DNA of 64,000 bases from Paralvinella palmiformis (lineage: Eukaryota; Annelida; Polychaeta; Terebellida; Alvinellidae), in the NCBI GenBank assembly GCA_025642065.1, contig JAODUP010000069.1:372501-436500 (forward strand), in the 5' to 3' direction. Every line of letters begins with the position of its first letter. The stretch's first letter is position 1. This document shows, in pieces, positions 1 through 12,998 of this stretch. Below the pieces are notes generated by a model, which was not told the DNA's origin, did not search any database, and saw nothing but the letters and a program-made list of their open reading frames with translations. The translations under genes were made by a program, and so were the position numbers.

Positions 1-1089
1 GTTCCGAGCAGCTGGTCTTGTTTTGGAGACCCGGAGTTGCTGGACTTGTTTATTGAGTTTGCAAAATAAAAGTATATCCCGCTAATGGAGCTCTTAGCAG
101 CGGGTCTTAGTTATGTAGTTCGGAGCAGCAGCTGGCTGACAAGATGATCTTAATCGGTCACTTGGTATTCACCAGTAAACTTACCCATTTCCAGGTATCG
201 CGGGATTCTCAAGTTACGCATTTCCAAGTATGATGTATAATTAACCAGAGATGGTTGATATTTACAACGTTGGTAACATCGAGTGGCGGATTCCACCTAT
301 CCCAATACGGCACTGGCGCCTAGATTAACAGATTCCAAGCATAGCTGCAGATGTTAGCATTCGTACGGTGACGATAGGTGGCGTAGCTCGACGTAACGGG
401 ATGCCGATGAGTGCGCATGCACCAACCGGTGGCCGGCATTCTGAACCAATCAGATGTTTTGCGATAATGAACATCGACAAATCCTGGATTACGACCAATT
501 ACCGTCCATCCCAATAGACATCGGTGCACATCATAACAGGGCCACGCCCCATCTGACCTTGATCCGGATACGAAACGTGGCGCCGCGATAAGGACGTCAT
601 CCAATCGTCACTGCCGGATCAGATCCAGGGTCAGTCCGGCTTCAGCGGTATGCTGGTAAACGTTGGCGATGGGAATGTTATCACCGTGATCCAGGCGATA
701 GGATATCGGAAGTGTGCTCGATTAGCAATCGACTCTTGATCCTGATACGCAACTGTAGAGGGCGTGTCTTGTCGGAAAAGAGGGCAAACATATGGCGCTG
801 GCATGCTATTAACGAACACACACACACACACACACTGGCCCATATACATACACACGCATAGGCGTACACAGGTGTACATACATCTGTACAAGTAAATGTA
901 CAACATAAATTAACGGATGTACATTACCAGTCAAATTGGTAATATAATTTATGTATGGTGCATACGTAAGCACATAATTATAAACGTTCGCATACACACA
1001 CTCAACTCAACTCAACAAGCACGCATGCGGGTGGGGGGAAGAACTATTCACATTAATACCAATGGCAACCCCAAACTATCCCTCTTTCG

Positions 1090-1120
<31 letters not shown>

Positions 1121-1302
1121 CTCTATAATGATTATTGACATCTAAATCAGTTAGATGTGGCGTGTATTAGATAACTAACGAGTATTTGATTATATTAGGG
1201 AGGAGTGACACTAGAGATAAATACATCGTTAGAAAATATGGCTACGACCATGATTTGTAGCAGATGGATGTGATAAAATATCTTCTGTCGTATTGTAAAT
1301 CT

Positions 1303-1361
<59 letters not shown>

Positions 1362-3470
1362 AACTTGACCCACTAGAACCTAACAGTGAGGCAGACGACA
1401 CACGTTAAGCACAAATGAGGATATTGCGAGGGCGGTATTCTACTAATTCAATTTATGCCACTCTTTGTTGAACATAAATTATTTACAGCGAACTACATTA
1501 ATTCATCTTAATTCGCAATTTAAATTTACCTTTTAAACTCGATTATATTTTCATACTCTCAGACCCACACACATGACTCCAAATTAACCAACCCAACCCC
1601 CCTCCCCCCAGTATAGACCAATGGAGAGATGAATACAGAGACAAATGTGTGTGTGTGCGTGTGTGCGCGCGCGCGTGTGTGTTAGCACAATATATGACTG
1701 TGATGTGGATGTACTGTTTGACACCACAACTCTGATACCTAAACTGGTATTGTTAGATCATAAATATACAACATACCATATTATATGCTGGTAATATGAT
1801 CTCGTTCTAGATATTTGACCTCCAAACAGACATTTAATAGCTAAGTAAGAGATAATCTTTTTATTTTAAGTTGTCGGATTATCATCAACACCCACCCACC
1901 CCCTTCCGTCTACAATCCCCCCCCCCAAACCCCCTCTTACTGTCGTCCCTTTTACTGAGAGCTAATTCCATGTTAAGTCCGACATGTCTTCAGTACAAAG
2001 AGTGTTGGGTTTGGGGGGGGGGGTTCCGTATGTCCGATTGTGGACGGTTTTGAGTGCGCACTATCGTTTAATGGGTGACTATTTCGCGAATATTTCCGAT
2101 TCACACCATATAATTGATCAGAGACCAACACAATGAAAGGGAACATTCCACGCGAACCATAAGATGACGTCCCGAAACTGGGTCGATCCGTCCTGAATAG
2201 AAATCGTGCCCTTATTGTGGCAACTCGCTCCAAACCAGATGGTATTTGGGATGTGACACCGGAACAATGGAATGCGCTCCGTAATTCGGAAGAGACCAGA
2301 CATTCCTAAGCGGTGTTACGTCCAATCGACGTCTCTCGATATTCGTCCATTCTTTCTGGAACTATGTCGTCACCGGATGTGGATCGTCAGCTGGTGTTTC
2401 TACGCGGCCGATCGTCTGCCCCGTCACCGAAATATGGCGACTAATTGAGTCGACGGCTGAGCGGGTAGTGTGCTCGTTTACGCCGATGACTAAATGCTAA
2501 ACGATGCCAGCTTCAGTTGATGATGATGCTATGTGTAGGTATTTCTTTTTGAAGCTCTGAACGATAGAACGGCGTGAAGTGATTTCGTGTCTGGGTTTTT
2601 TTTTTAAATAAATATTTTAATTTTTAACTTTTAGGATTAAAACTTTATTGTAGACATATGTCACGGAATTCCAGCACTGACCCTATTGCTGTCATCAGCT
2701 GTGTGTGCGCATGCATTCACGTAAGCACCGGTTGATTGTGTTGTTTGTTTGGCAAATATGTATATACACCTACTTATAACCTCTTATGGTCGTCACTTCT
2801 TATTCAGTTAAGTAACACATGTTTTAGACTCACGTCGACGGTTCAGACGACGGTGACGACGACATAAGCGCCAAAATGGCCTAATTTATACGCCATAAAC
2901 TTCCGACGGACTTGCCGTACCAAAGCGTAGGCCGTCGTCACCGTAGGTTACTCACGGACTCGTTTCTTGCCCCCGAGTACATTAATACCGAGCACGGATG
3001 AAAATCGCTTGCCTTTTATATGGCCGACTGTAGCCGCTCTCGCCTGATGTAAATATTGGCACAAAGAAATTCCGCTGTGATTAACACCTTGAGTAGCTAA
3101 AGCTTTATTGCCGATATAATTAATTTGCCAAGTTTTAAGCTCGCTTTCTAAATGTTCCTCCTACACACCCGTGGTTTGCGGTCGAACGTTTAATGAGCGA
3201 AACGTTAAAGAATGGCAAAACGTGTCTTCCGTTGTTGATGTTCTCCGCTAGGTGGCGTTTTTCTTTCTTATTTTGGAAACAATCATCGTAGAATGAGCAT
3301 TAGAGATTGATATTTACTATGAAGTGGCTTCTTTTAATGTGGCTAGCAACACGTTATGCCGCCAGTTATTGGCTTCTACTGGTATGACCTTGACGTTTTT
3401 GGGGAGATAATCATATTGGGGTCGGAATAATGATAGTAATGTCATTTGTGATCTGACCGGGCAGTAGAAG

Positions 3471-3514
<44 letters not shown>

Positions 3515-4075
3515 AGAGAGGGGGCTCACCCTCCCTCTCTCTCTCTCCCTCTGTGTGTGTGTGTGTGTGTGTTATTAAATTGCTTTTGAAATCATAGCTC
3601 TAGTACTTAATTTTTTTATGAATCCTCCCAACCCATTCTGCCCTCTCTCCACAAATAAACCACGCACCTGTGTCTGTGTGCGTCATACAGGGTACGATAT
3701 TTCTGCAGATACGTACATTCTTGTGGGATTGGGTGGTATATCTCACCGCCCCCCCCCCACAAACATCGGGACAGGAATGAAGCATGTATAAATTGCGTCC
3801 ACCATTCTGCCTCCCGCCATCATACAAATAAACTTATATTCGTGGCTTCCGCAAAATGTTTATGAGCATGTGTAAGTGTAGGCTTGCTAATACTGGGTGT
3901 ATCCTCTACCCAGAGAGCTGCACTGTATACACATATACATAACAGATGTGTTTATGTATACACAGATGCGTCTGTGTTCGGGTATATGTATACACATAGA
4001 CATAACTGTGTTTCGAGGTTATTTCGAGGCGCTAAACATCAACCTTGGCTTGAGATAAGATAGAAAGTTATGGTT

Positions 4076-4110
<35 letters not shown>

Positions 4111-5450
4111 CCATCTCTCTCTCTCTCACTCTCTCTCTCTCTATCTCTGAGTATCTCAGTGTTGTTACCACAAACACTTGCCTATAATAGAGCACAAGGT
4201 ATGGCAGGTTATCACGAAGAGGTCCCCTCTTACCTGCCACCACTACACTTCAGATTAGCACCCTGTGTTCCTAGATTAGTCAGACCTAGATAACAACTAG
4301 ATATAAATAACCATTTAGTGAAGCACGCCATTAACCAACACGTGTCTTGCGGTTTCTTACCTTGTTCAAGTCCCTAAGTGTTGTAACGGCTTCAAGCTGC
4401 CAGATTCGGTCAACCAGGTACATATTTTACTATGGCATTCTTTATGGGTCTCCCACACACTCTCTCTCTCTCTCTCTCTCTGTGTGTATGTGTATGTATG
4501 TGTGTGTAATTTAAACAATAAAGCTATCCATTATTGCATCAACTTATTCGAAGGCTGTTTGATAAGTGATAAATGACGCCATTTTGGGGGAGAAATAAAA
4601 AGTAGGCACAAGTTTTGAATCGGAATTACGCCCATTCTTATGTAGTCAGTCAGCCAACAACCGTCCGTCCGTCCGTCGGTCTGTCTATCAACAACAAAAC
4701 CTAGAAAATATCACAAGAGAAAAACGTACTCACAAACACCGAGACTAACACCAGATACAAGTGTTCACATACACCATACTAACAAGACGGCTTAGTTCAG
4801 TACAAGTATATCCCCGTTTCACGACGACGATGATGATGATGATGATGATGATGATGATAATGGCAATAATGGCAATAATGATAATAACATCACGTGAAAG
4901 CTAATCAATTAAAGTTTGAGCAGATTGTTGTACTTAATTTTTAGATGCCGTCAAAGTTTGTCAGATATCATTCTATCAACATCGTATTTTTTTAATTTGA
5001 ATATTCCAGTCTTATCTGGTATGTTATGTTTTTACTGTTATCTCGCCTTTAATTGTATTTACTGTTTGTCAATATTCTGCTTCCGCGTTTGTTTGTAAAA
5101 GAAATCGCTTGTTAACGAACCGAAACAAGAGTTAGGAACCTCTTCGTGGGTGGGTGGGTTTCGGGGTCTGTGCGTGCGTGTGCGGGCGCGCGCGTGTGTG
5201 TGCGTGCGTGTGCGTGTGTATGTTTTAATCAATATAACGCATGCATGCTTGTCTGGTGAATGGATTTAGCTTGACTCTTGTTGTCAAACGCTTTATTATA
5301 GATAGACTGGTGAGACGTTAGACGTTTCAGAATGAAACATCTCAGCTCTTTTTATAGTTTCCTGGTGAATCATTCAGATGTTGTATTTATTATTTGTGAT
5401 ACTCTGTGCGCATGGTTTTACACAACACTAAAATGACACGCACCTTATAC

Positions 5451-5506
<56 letters not shown>

Positions 5507-6242
5507 AGCATCTCTCTATTTACTGTGACCCAGATAGTTTTAATCAATTAGAGTTTTCTATACCTTGTCACGGACGTAAAGTACGTATTGTCGCACGCAC
5601 ACGCACGCGCACACACACACACACATGTGTATGTACGTACATCCAGAGAGAGAGAGAGAGAGAGAGAGCGTTTGTAACCTACATAACGCATCAAAGACCT
5701 AAATATCGTAGTTTTATACGGTGTTATTCAATGCAGTATAATATATAGACGTTGTGTGTGACACCTGTTTTATATTAATGTGACTAAACACCTTAGTATA
5801 ACAAACAGTTATAGGGAAGATGTAATAAACCATACGTCAGCAGTACTCCCTCTATAAATGATGGCCAGTTTCTGGCGGACAAAGGTGACATCTTGACACC
5901 TGGATACGGTCCGCTGACCGGGGATGGGGGTGAGGTGGAGGTTAGGGGTTAAGATATAAAACTATATAAAAAGATACAAACATAATATAACATACATATA
6001 ATGTCAGCTGTTATTCTCCTGTTGTCATTATAAATTTGATGGCCATTCTGATTAACAATTAAATGCTGTCACCTGGCTGTACTCATCGTTCATTATTGAC
6101 TTGTTTATCGTCGGTGAGACTCGGGGGGGTACGGGGGTGGGGAGTGGTTGAAGAGAGGGGGTGGAGTTTTATCCATGGGCGTCTTTCACGCCTCCTGGTG
6201 TCGGTCGTATCAGAATTTTGTAACCGTGTTGTATGTTTTCAG
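1..6242. other. Non-coding, repeat-rich 5' flank
   Basis: No gene could be supported here. The stretch holds CA/GT tracts (about 815-835, 1090-1120, 1644-1682), a compound AT/GA tract (1304-1362), AT (3477-3511), CT (4080-4142), GAT (4827-4858), AT/GT (5450-5504) and GA (5645-5669) microsatellites, and G- or C-runs near 1917 and 2018. The missing N-terminal exon(s) of the P450 gene that begins at 6243 may lie here or beyond the window edge; I found no convincing candidate with a proline-rich hinge or a signal or presequence. Confidence 0.5.
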
Positions 6243-7319
6243 GCGGCATACCATAAGCAGTTTGGGCGGATCTTCCGGGAGAAATGGGGTACCAGCTGGC
6301 AGGTCCACGTCGCCGATCCGGATCTCATTGAGCGGATCTACCGACACCAAGGCCAATATCCCAACCGTCCAAGTATCCAGGCGTGGAGCCTCTACCGTAA
6401 ATTGAACAAATTACCAGCCGGATTAGTGACCAGGTACGATATATGGTCTAACATCATTGGTGTTAGCGTGAAACGTCACTAATTTGTGCGTAAATCGGCA
6501 CCGTCACATATATCAGAGATAACTGGCGGCCATGTTCATTTGCGAGCCGATCCAGGTTTGTATTAGGGACGCCTGAAAGCGTCAGAAAAATATCATTCCG
6601 CTGTACGCAGATGGGTCATTTGCGGTCTTACTTAATAGTCTTTACCCTAATAGTATATGTGTAATACGTGCGGAGAAGTTGGCCGATATTTACGATTATT
6701 TGGGATATCAGTCAATCTCCTGTGTACTCTTTTTTTTTCTCTCCACATGACAACAGCCAGGGCGAGGAGTGGTACAGAGTTAGGTCTCTCCTCGACAAGA
6801 AGTTGCTGGCGCCGACGGAATGCACCAAGTTCTTTGAGCCTCTAAACCTCGTCACCGGCGACTTAATATCGGCGCTCGGGCGCGTTAGGGACAGCCAGGG
6901 CGACACCGCCCTGGCCAGGGCACTGCCATACGAGTGCTACAAGTGGGGAGTTGAATGTAAGTATGTGTAGATTGTTGGCTAATCTGTAGGCAACAGTAGT
7001 GGGCACACTCCGTAGAGCAGGTGAAATATGCCTGGACGGTGGTATGGATTTGGGCGGGATGTGTTTATAACTGGGGGATGGATTTATCGGACGGGGCAGA
7101 AGTGTGGTATGTACACATGCTGAAGAACTGCAGGTAAATACTCGAAAGTTGATCTAGATGAATTCGAAGGTAAATATAATTCACATGCGAGTACGTGTAT
7201 GTCAGTATGGATAGAGCCATAAGCAAATATACCTGAAGGCGAAGGTAAGTGACTCTAAAAACTGATCCCCGTAAACTTGTAAACAACTGCGCACTAGTTT
7301 GTAAGCAAAATTAAATGTA

Positions 7320-7389
<70 letters not shown>

Positions 7390-10300
7390 TGGTGTGAACG
7401 TCTCACACTGCCAACATGAATGATGCCCCAACATCATAGAATGGTACACTGCGCCTTTTACACACCATTTAACACTGACTGCATAATTTGCCATTTGTCT
7501 GCTAAAGTCGGTTACTCTACATAGAATCTGGTTTTTCTACAGTAGATAAAAAATCTTATTTCGAAATAAACAACTGACAAATAAACACAATGGATGCACG
7601 ATGTACACATCAGGCTTGATGGTCCGAGACCTATGAGGTGCGGGTGGGGGGGGTTACATGGTTAGTTCACTTTGGTCGTTTTCATGGCGTCATATCTGTC
7701 TGAGTGATAATCAACAAGTATTTGACACAGTGCGGAACATTAGTCAAGGCAACAAATACGCCGTCCGTATATCCGTGTTAAACTATCCACAGACTTCCAC
7801 AACTTATATCTATGAGATTAAACATATATTATGATCTTATAGGTGTTTATTCAAATTAGCCTATTTATTAAATACTTCTGTGTATTTGACTTTATCTCAG
7901 ATCTATTGTCCAGTGTTTGTTTAAGATGTTTTGACATTGTTTTCAGCAAAGTATGATGGCGATATGTTGAAATTGATCTCATATAGAAAATTTAATTTTA
8001 ACATATTTACAACGCTATATCAACATTGTTGTTGTTGTTGTTGTTGTTGTTATTGTTATTATTATTTATAGGTGCGGGTATGTTGTTGTTTGATCGTCGT
8101 CTCGGCTGTTTAGACCCAGAGATAAAAACTGATGCCTTGGAGTATATTGATGCCTTTAATCAGATGCTGGCTTCATCCATGAAGCTGATCGTCGGCGAAA
8201 AACTCCATCAAAAGTTGAACACAAAACTCTGGCAGCAACACGCCAAGGCTTGGGATAAGATACTAAGTACAGGTCAGTTATATAGATATGATAATTGGCT
8301 ACGTCTTCGTTTGTTATCTCCTTGTTCTATGATCGGGCTTCGTGGAGTGGATATCAAAACAATGCAACAACCCAGATACCATATAGACGACAACTTAGAT
8401 ACCACAACACTACAACAGCCTAGATACCAAACAACAACTTAAATACCAGATCAATAACAACCTAGATACCACAACACAACAATAGGCTAGATACTAAACA
8501 CCAACTTAGCTACTACATAGACAACGACCTAGATACTACAACATCACAACAACCTAGATACGAAACAACATCTTATAAATACCACATACAATAACAACGT
8601 AAATACCACATACTAATAGTCTAGATATCACAACATTGTCCAAAAATACCACCTACAATAACAACATTGATACCACGTGGAAAAGCAATCTACGTATGAC
8701 ATATAACAACAACAACGACGCAGATAGCGTGGATACCACATACAGCCACCACCTAGATGTCACACAACAACAACAACCTGTCACTTACATGTAAACACCA
8801 TAACAACTGTACGTTGACATATATAATAACAATATAGTCGGTTCACAAAGATCATAACAAATCTATTATAACACATCACAATAAGGTATTGTCTACTAAT
8901 TAGTAATTATCCACACAACATTCGTAATATCGATAAGATAATGAATACGGGCTCGTCATTATAATGAGATGACACATAAATATTGAAAAGAAATATATGA
9001 AAAGAAACATTCTGAAGATGCAATACGTGTCTCTGGAAGTAAGTATTTTGTTCTTAAATGAGGACTATTCAAAAAAATGTTCGTTGGGTAATCCATACCT
9101 AGGAGTCATTTGCCCCCCCCCCCCCCCCGAGTCACGATGAGTGAATTTAATTTCTATCCCTTTTGGGCCCTTTTGAACAATCCCTATCCGAATCCCCTTT
9201 AAAGGCGGATGAAAAATTTTCCAAAAACTTTCCTTTATAAAACAAATTTTCCCCTTTTTTTCTTTGAACCCCTTAACCTATTTCCAAGAAGCTGGATGCC
9301 ATGCATTACCAGAACGGGGCGACCTCTGGCGGCGACGACCGAAACACGACCGGATGTCCGTTCCACAGCCACGCGTCGCAGCCTACGTATTTCAGTGACG
9401 TCATTGCCTCTGGGAAGCTCACCCTGGCGGAGGTTTTCACCAACTTCTCAGAGATCATGTTCGCCGCCGCCGACACGGTAAGTAACCTGCTAGACGGCTG
9501 TCTCAGGTTTTGTCTCAGGTTTTCTGTTTCAGACAAACTTTACTCTGATGACACTAAAACGCGGCCTCATCTAGACCTTTAGCTCAGTCGGTAGTGTGGC
9601 AACGACCAGAGCTTGCTGGTTCGCGTCTGCTCTAAAACTTGCTGCTGTGTATAATATATACTCAGTGGCCAAGTCGCCCATGACAAGTAGTCGTTTGAAC
9701 AAGGTTCGTTGTTATGGATTAATGTAGGGCTATTGCTAGGAGGGTGCAGCCAGTCTGGGATTACCCACAGAGACTGCCGGGCCAACATATACGGTGTCAC
9801 ATATTAAAATATATGTAAGAAGCATTTCCCCTATACGACTACAGACATTACTGTCTGTCACATACCTAGAGGTGTATATCCCCGCTACGCAGCTACTGGT
9901 TGTTATACACCTACAGGTGTCATTGCCGCTGTGTGACTACAGATGTTTCTCGCCATTATACACCTGTAATTATATATGGTCATTATACAACTACAGGTGG
10001 TTTTCCTGGTATATATTTATTTTTAAATTTTTAGGGGCGCCTCCGTGGTCTAGCGGTAGCGTGCTGGACCACAGATCACTACCACCCGTGTTCGAATCCT
10101 CGGCGTGGGCATATCTGAAGGTCGTTTTATCTTTCACTTCGTCTCATTACCTTTGGAGGTCGCTCGGCCCATTTAGCCTACCTTGTGCACAAAAGTGGCC
10201 GTGAAACATCAATCATCATCATCATCATCTTCCTGGTATATTTTCAGACATCTAATGCACTATGTTTCATCCTCTACCTTCTGGCCACGAATCCGGAAGT

Positions 10301-10434
10301 ACAAGCTCGACTTCGTGAGGAAGTTGATGAAGTAGTACAGAACAATGGTCTTAATGTTAATCCTGTCGGCAAGATGAACTATCTGGATTCTGTAATCAAA
10401 GAGACATTGAGGTAAATGGTGATGGCGGTTAGCA

Positions 10435-10487
<53 letters not shown>

Positions 10488-12949
10488 CCGTGCATGCGTG
10501 TGTGTGCGCGTGTGTGTATGTATATACATACGTACAAATATTCATAAATACAAACATTCCTACACACACACACACACAAACTCACTCACTCACACACATT
10601 CCTCCATACATACGGATCTATCATGTAACATTAAGACATTCTCACACTGAGTCAGATCAATAATTCACCCCCCTCCTCCCGTATTATCACATCAGGTTAT
10701 ATCCATTGGCTACGATGCAGTGTCGTATTCTGGAGGAAGACATCGCCTTAGCTGGCTACCTCGTACCGAAAGGTGTAAGTATTAAATTAATAAACGAACG
10801 ATTACTATACACCAACTCTCTTCTTGAAAACAGAAACACTTCCAGGATACGATAAACTTGTGAAACAAGCATCAGAGAAAGTGAGTGAGTGAGTGAGTGA
10901 GTATTTAGCCTCGACGCTGGTCACACCTGGAACTTGTGGCGGAAGATTGACTTCCTAGGGAAACATCCCACAACACGGGTATGAGCCGTATTAGAAGAGT
11001 GGACCATGGACGTTTTTAACTAGGTGCTGCAATCATTGTGCCATCGGAGTACCCAGAGAGAGAGAGAGAGAGAGAGAGAAAGCAGTGGTTCAAATGAAAA
11101 ATGTGTACCGAAAGACCGCTGTTTGTAAGCGAGAACAACATAAAATGTGTTTAATAGTTTGGCTCCTAGATCGACCGAGTTACCATTATTGTTACAATAT
11201 ATCCCCCGACTCGACACCGTAATGAACTCGCACACCCATCCATCTTTGTCTCGCTTTCGGTCTTCGGCCGACATTGAAACTTGTAAAACTTGGACTCGAC
11301 AAAGCGCCGTTATATTTGATATGTTAATTTTTATGATGAATTCAATGGCAGATGGCTAAGATAGCGCCGTTAGCGGGGCTCGGTGTCGTATTACCGGGTG
11401 TTATGTTATGTTATATGTGTGCGATTGTCGAGTGATAGGACGGAGACCTTCCATTGTCCGCGTTTGCTTCTCGCCAGTATCCGTGATGGATTACTCGACG
11501 CAGGACTCATAAACCGTAAACCATCCATTCCTCGGCCACGAGTTCCGTTTTAATGGCCAGCGCCCATCTTTGGACTTCTAAGCTGACTTCGGTCGACGTG
11601 CGGGCGTGTGCCGTAAGTGGGTCAAACTTGCGCACGCATCCTAACAGAATGGCTGAATGTATACGCAACGCAGCCAAATTGCGCGCAAAAGTGTATCGTG
11701 ATGGGTGTACGCGCAATAGCGTACCATAAACGGGTACGCTGTTTGAAACGCACCATTACGGTGATGTGCACGGAAGTTCCTATTTCACTGAACGTGCGGG
11801 GAAATGTGTCCAATTCGCTGCGAACACTTGCGCTCCGCGAAAATAGCCACAAAGGGGGCAGCTGATTGACTGACTGACAGACTGACTGTCAGCGGTCAAG
11901 AAGGGCTACGCATGACGAGTAAACAACTTGAGAAAAACATCAAGGGCTCTTTGCTGTCCAAGAATCGGCTGAAAATCCGATTCTAGACACGCTTGTCAAC
12001 AAAAAGACAGCTAAGTAATACGAACAAGCCCTCCCCCCACTCGCCATAATCTGTGTTTATCGCCGAATGTATATTTAGTGCTAGATATCTCATATTTATG
12101 GCCGATTGATGTTCCATTTATATATCTGTGGATCGGAGCCGAGTTCGAAGTCATTAATCTTGCTCGCCAACGCGCGCGCGCGCGGCCCGCCACGCGTTGT
12201 TGATGATCATTGGTATTATTATGAGTGGCGAGTTTGACCGTCTTTCTTCGTCCGTAACTCTCACTCGATGTTGATGATCACTGATGGTGTGTGTGTGTGT
12301 GTGTTTGTGTGTACCCCCTTCTCTCTCTCTGTACCTTGTGTGTGTGTGTGTGTGTTGTCGGACGGGGGATGGGGTGGTATTACTGTTTATACCCGATGAC
12401 CTAACCGGTTATTGATCTGTTCATGTCAGAAAAAAGCCCTCAATTTCTCTGATCGATAAGCCACGTTCAGGTATTAACGTAGGCCAGGTTTATCTACCTA
12501 CGAGGACCAGCTCGCTCTATATGCGGATGGATATCTGGGCTTCTGACTAGAGTACACATCATCACCGACTTTTCGGGGGGGGGGGGGGAACTGATTGATG
12601 ACCTAATGGCTAGGTTCGATCGGTGTACGTACGGATAGGTGTATTGGGTAGGTGTACTATACGCGGAGGGGGGCAGGGGCAGCTAGGTCAGTGTGGGTGG
12701 GTGGATGTGTGGGACTTGTCGGGATGGCTTTTTGCATTTTAAGCAGTCCGTTCCGTAATTTATTTAACTTGTCAACTTGTTTACCTCTGATGTTTTGGCA
12801 GCTTGTTGTCTCCTTCTGTACCGACTAACACACCGAATGAACCATCTCTATGTTATAGGATGTGCTGAGTTGTCGACCTTGAAAAAATATGACAAATTAA
12901 ATACAGAAAAAGTGGCATAAACACCACTAACTTGGCAGATTCATTCGTT

Positions 12950-12998
<49 letters not shown>

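Noticed and set aside
320..604. 94-codon minus-strand open frame near the window start
   Set aside because: No recognisable domain, no splice context and no neighbouring exons.
10034..10110. Possible tRNA gene
   Set aside because: A and B boxes are present, but the cloverleaf is imperfect and the sequence continues into a SINE body repeated elsewhere.
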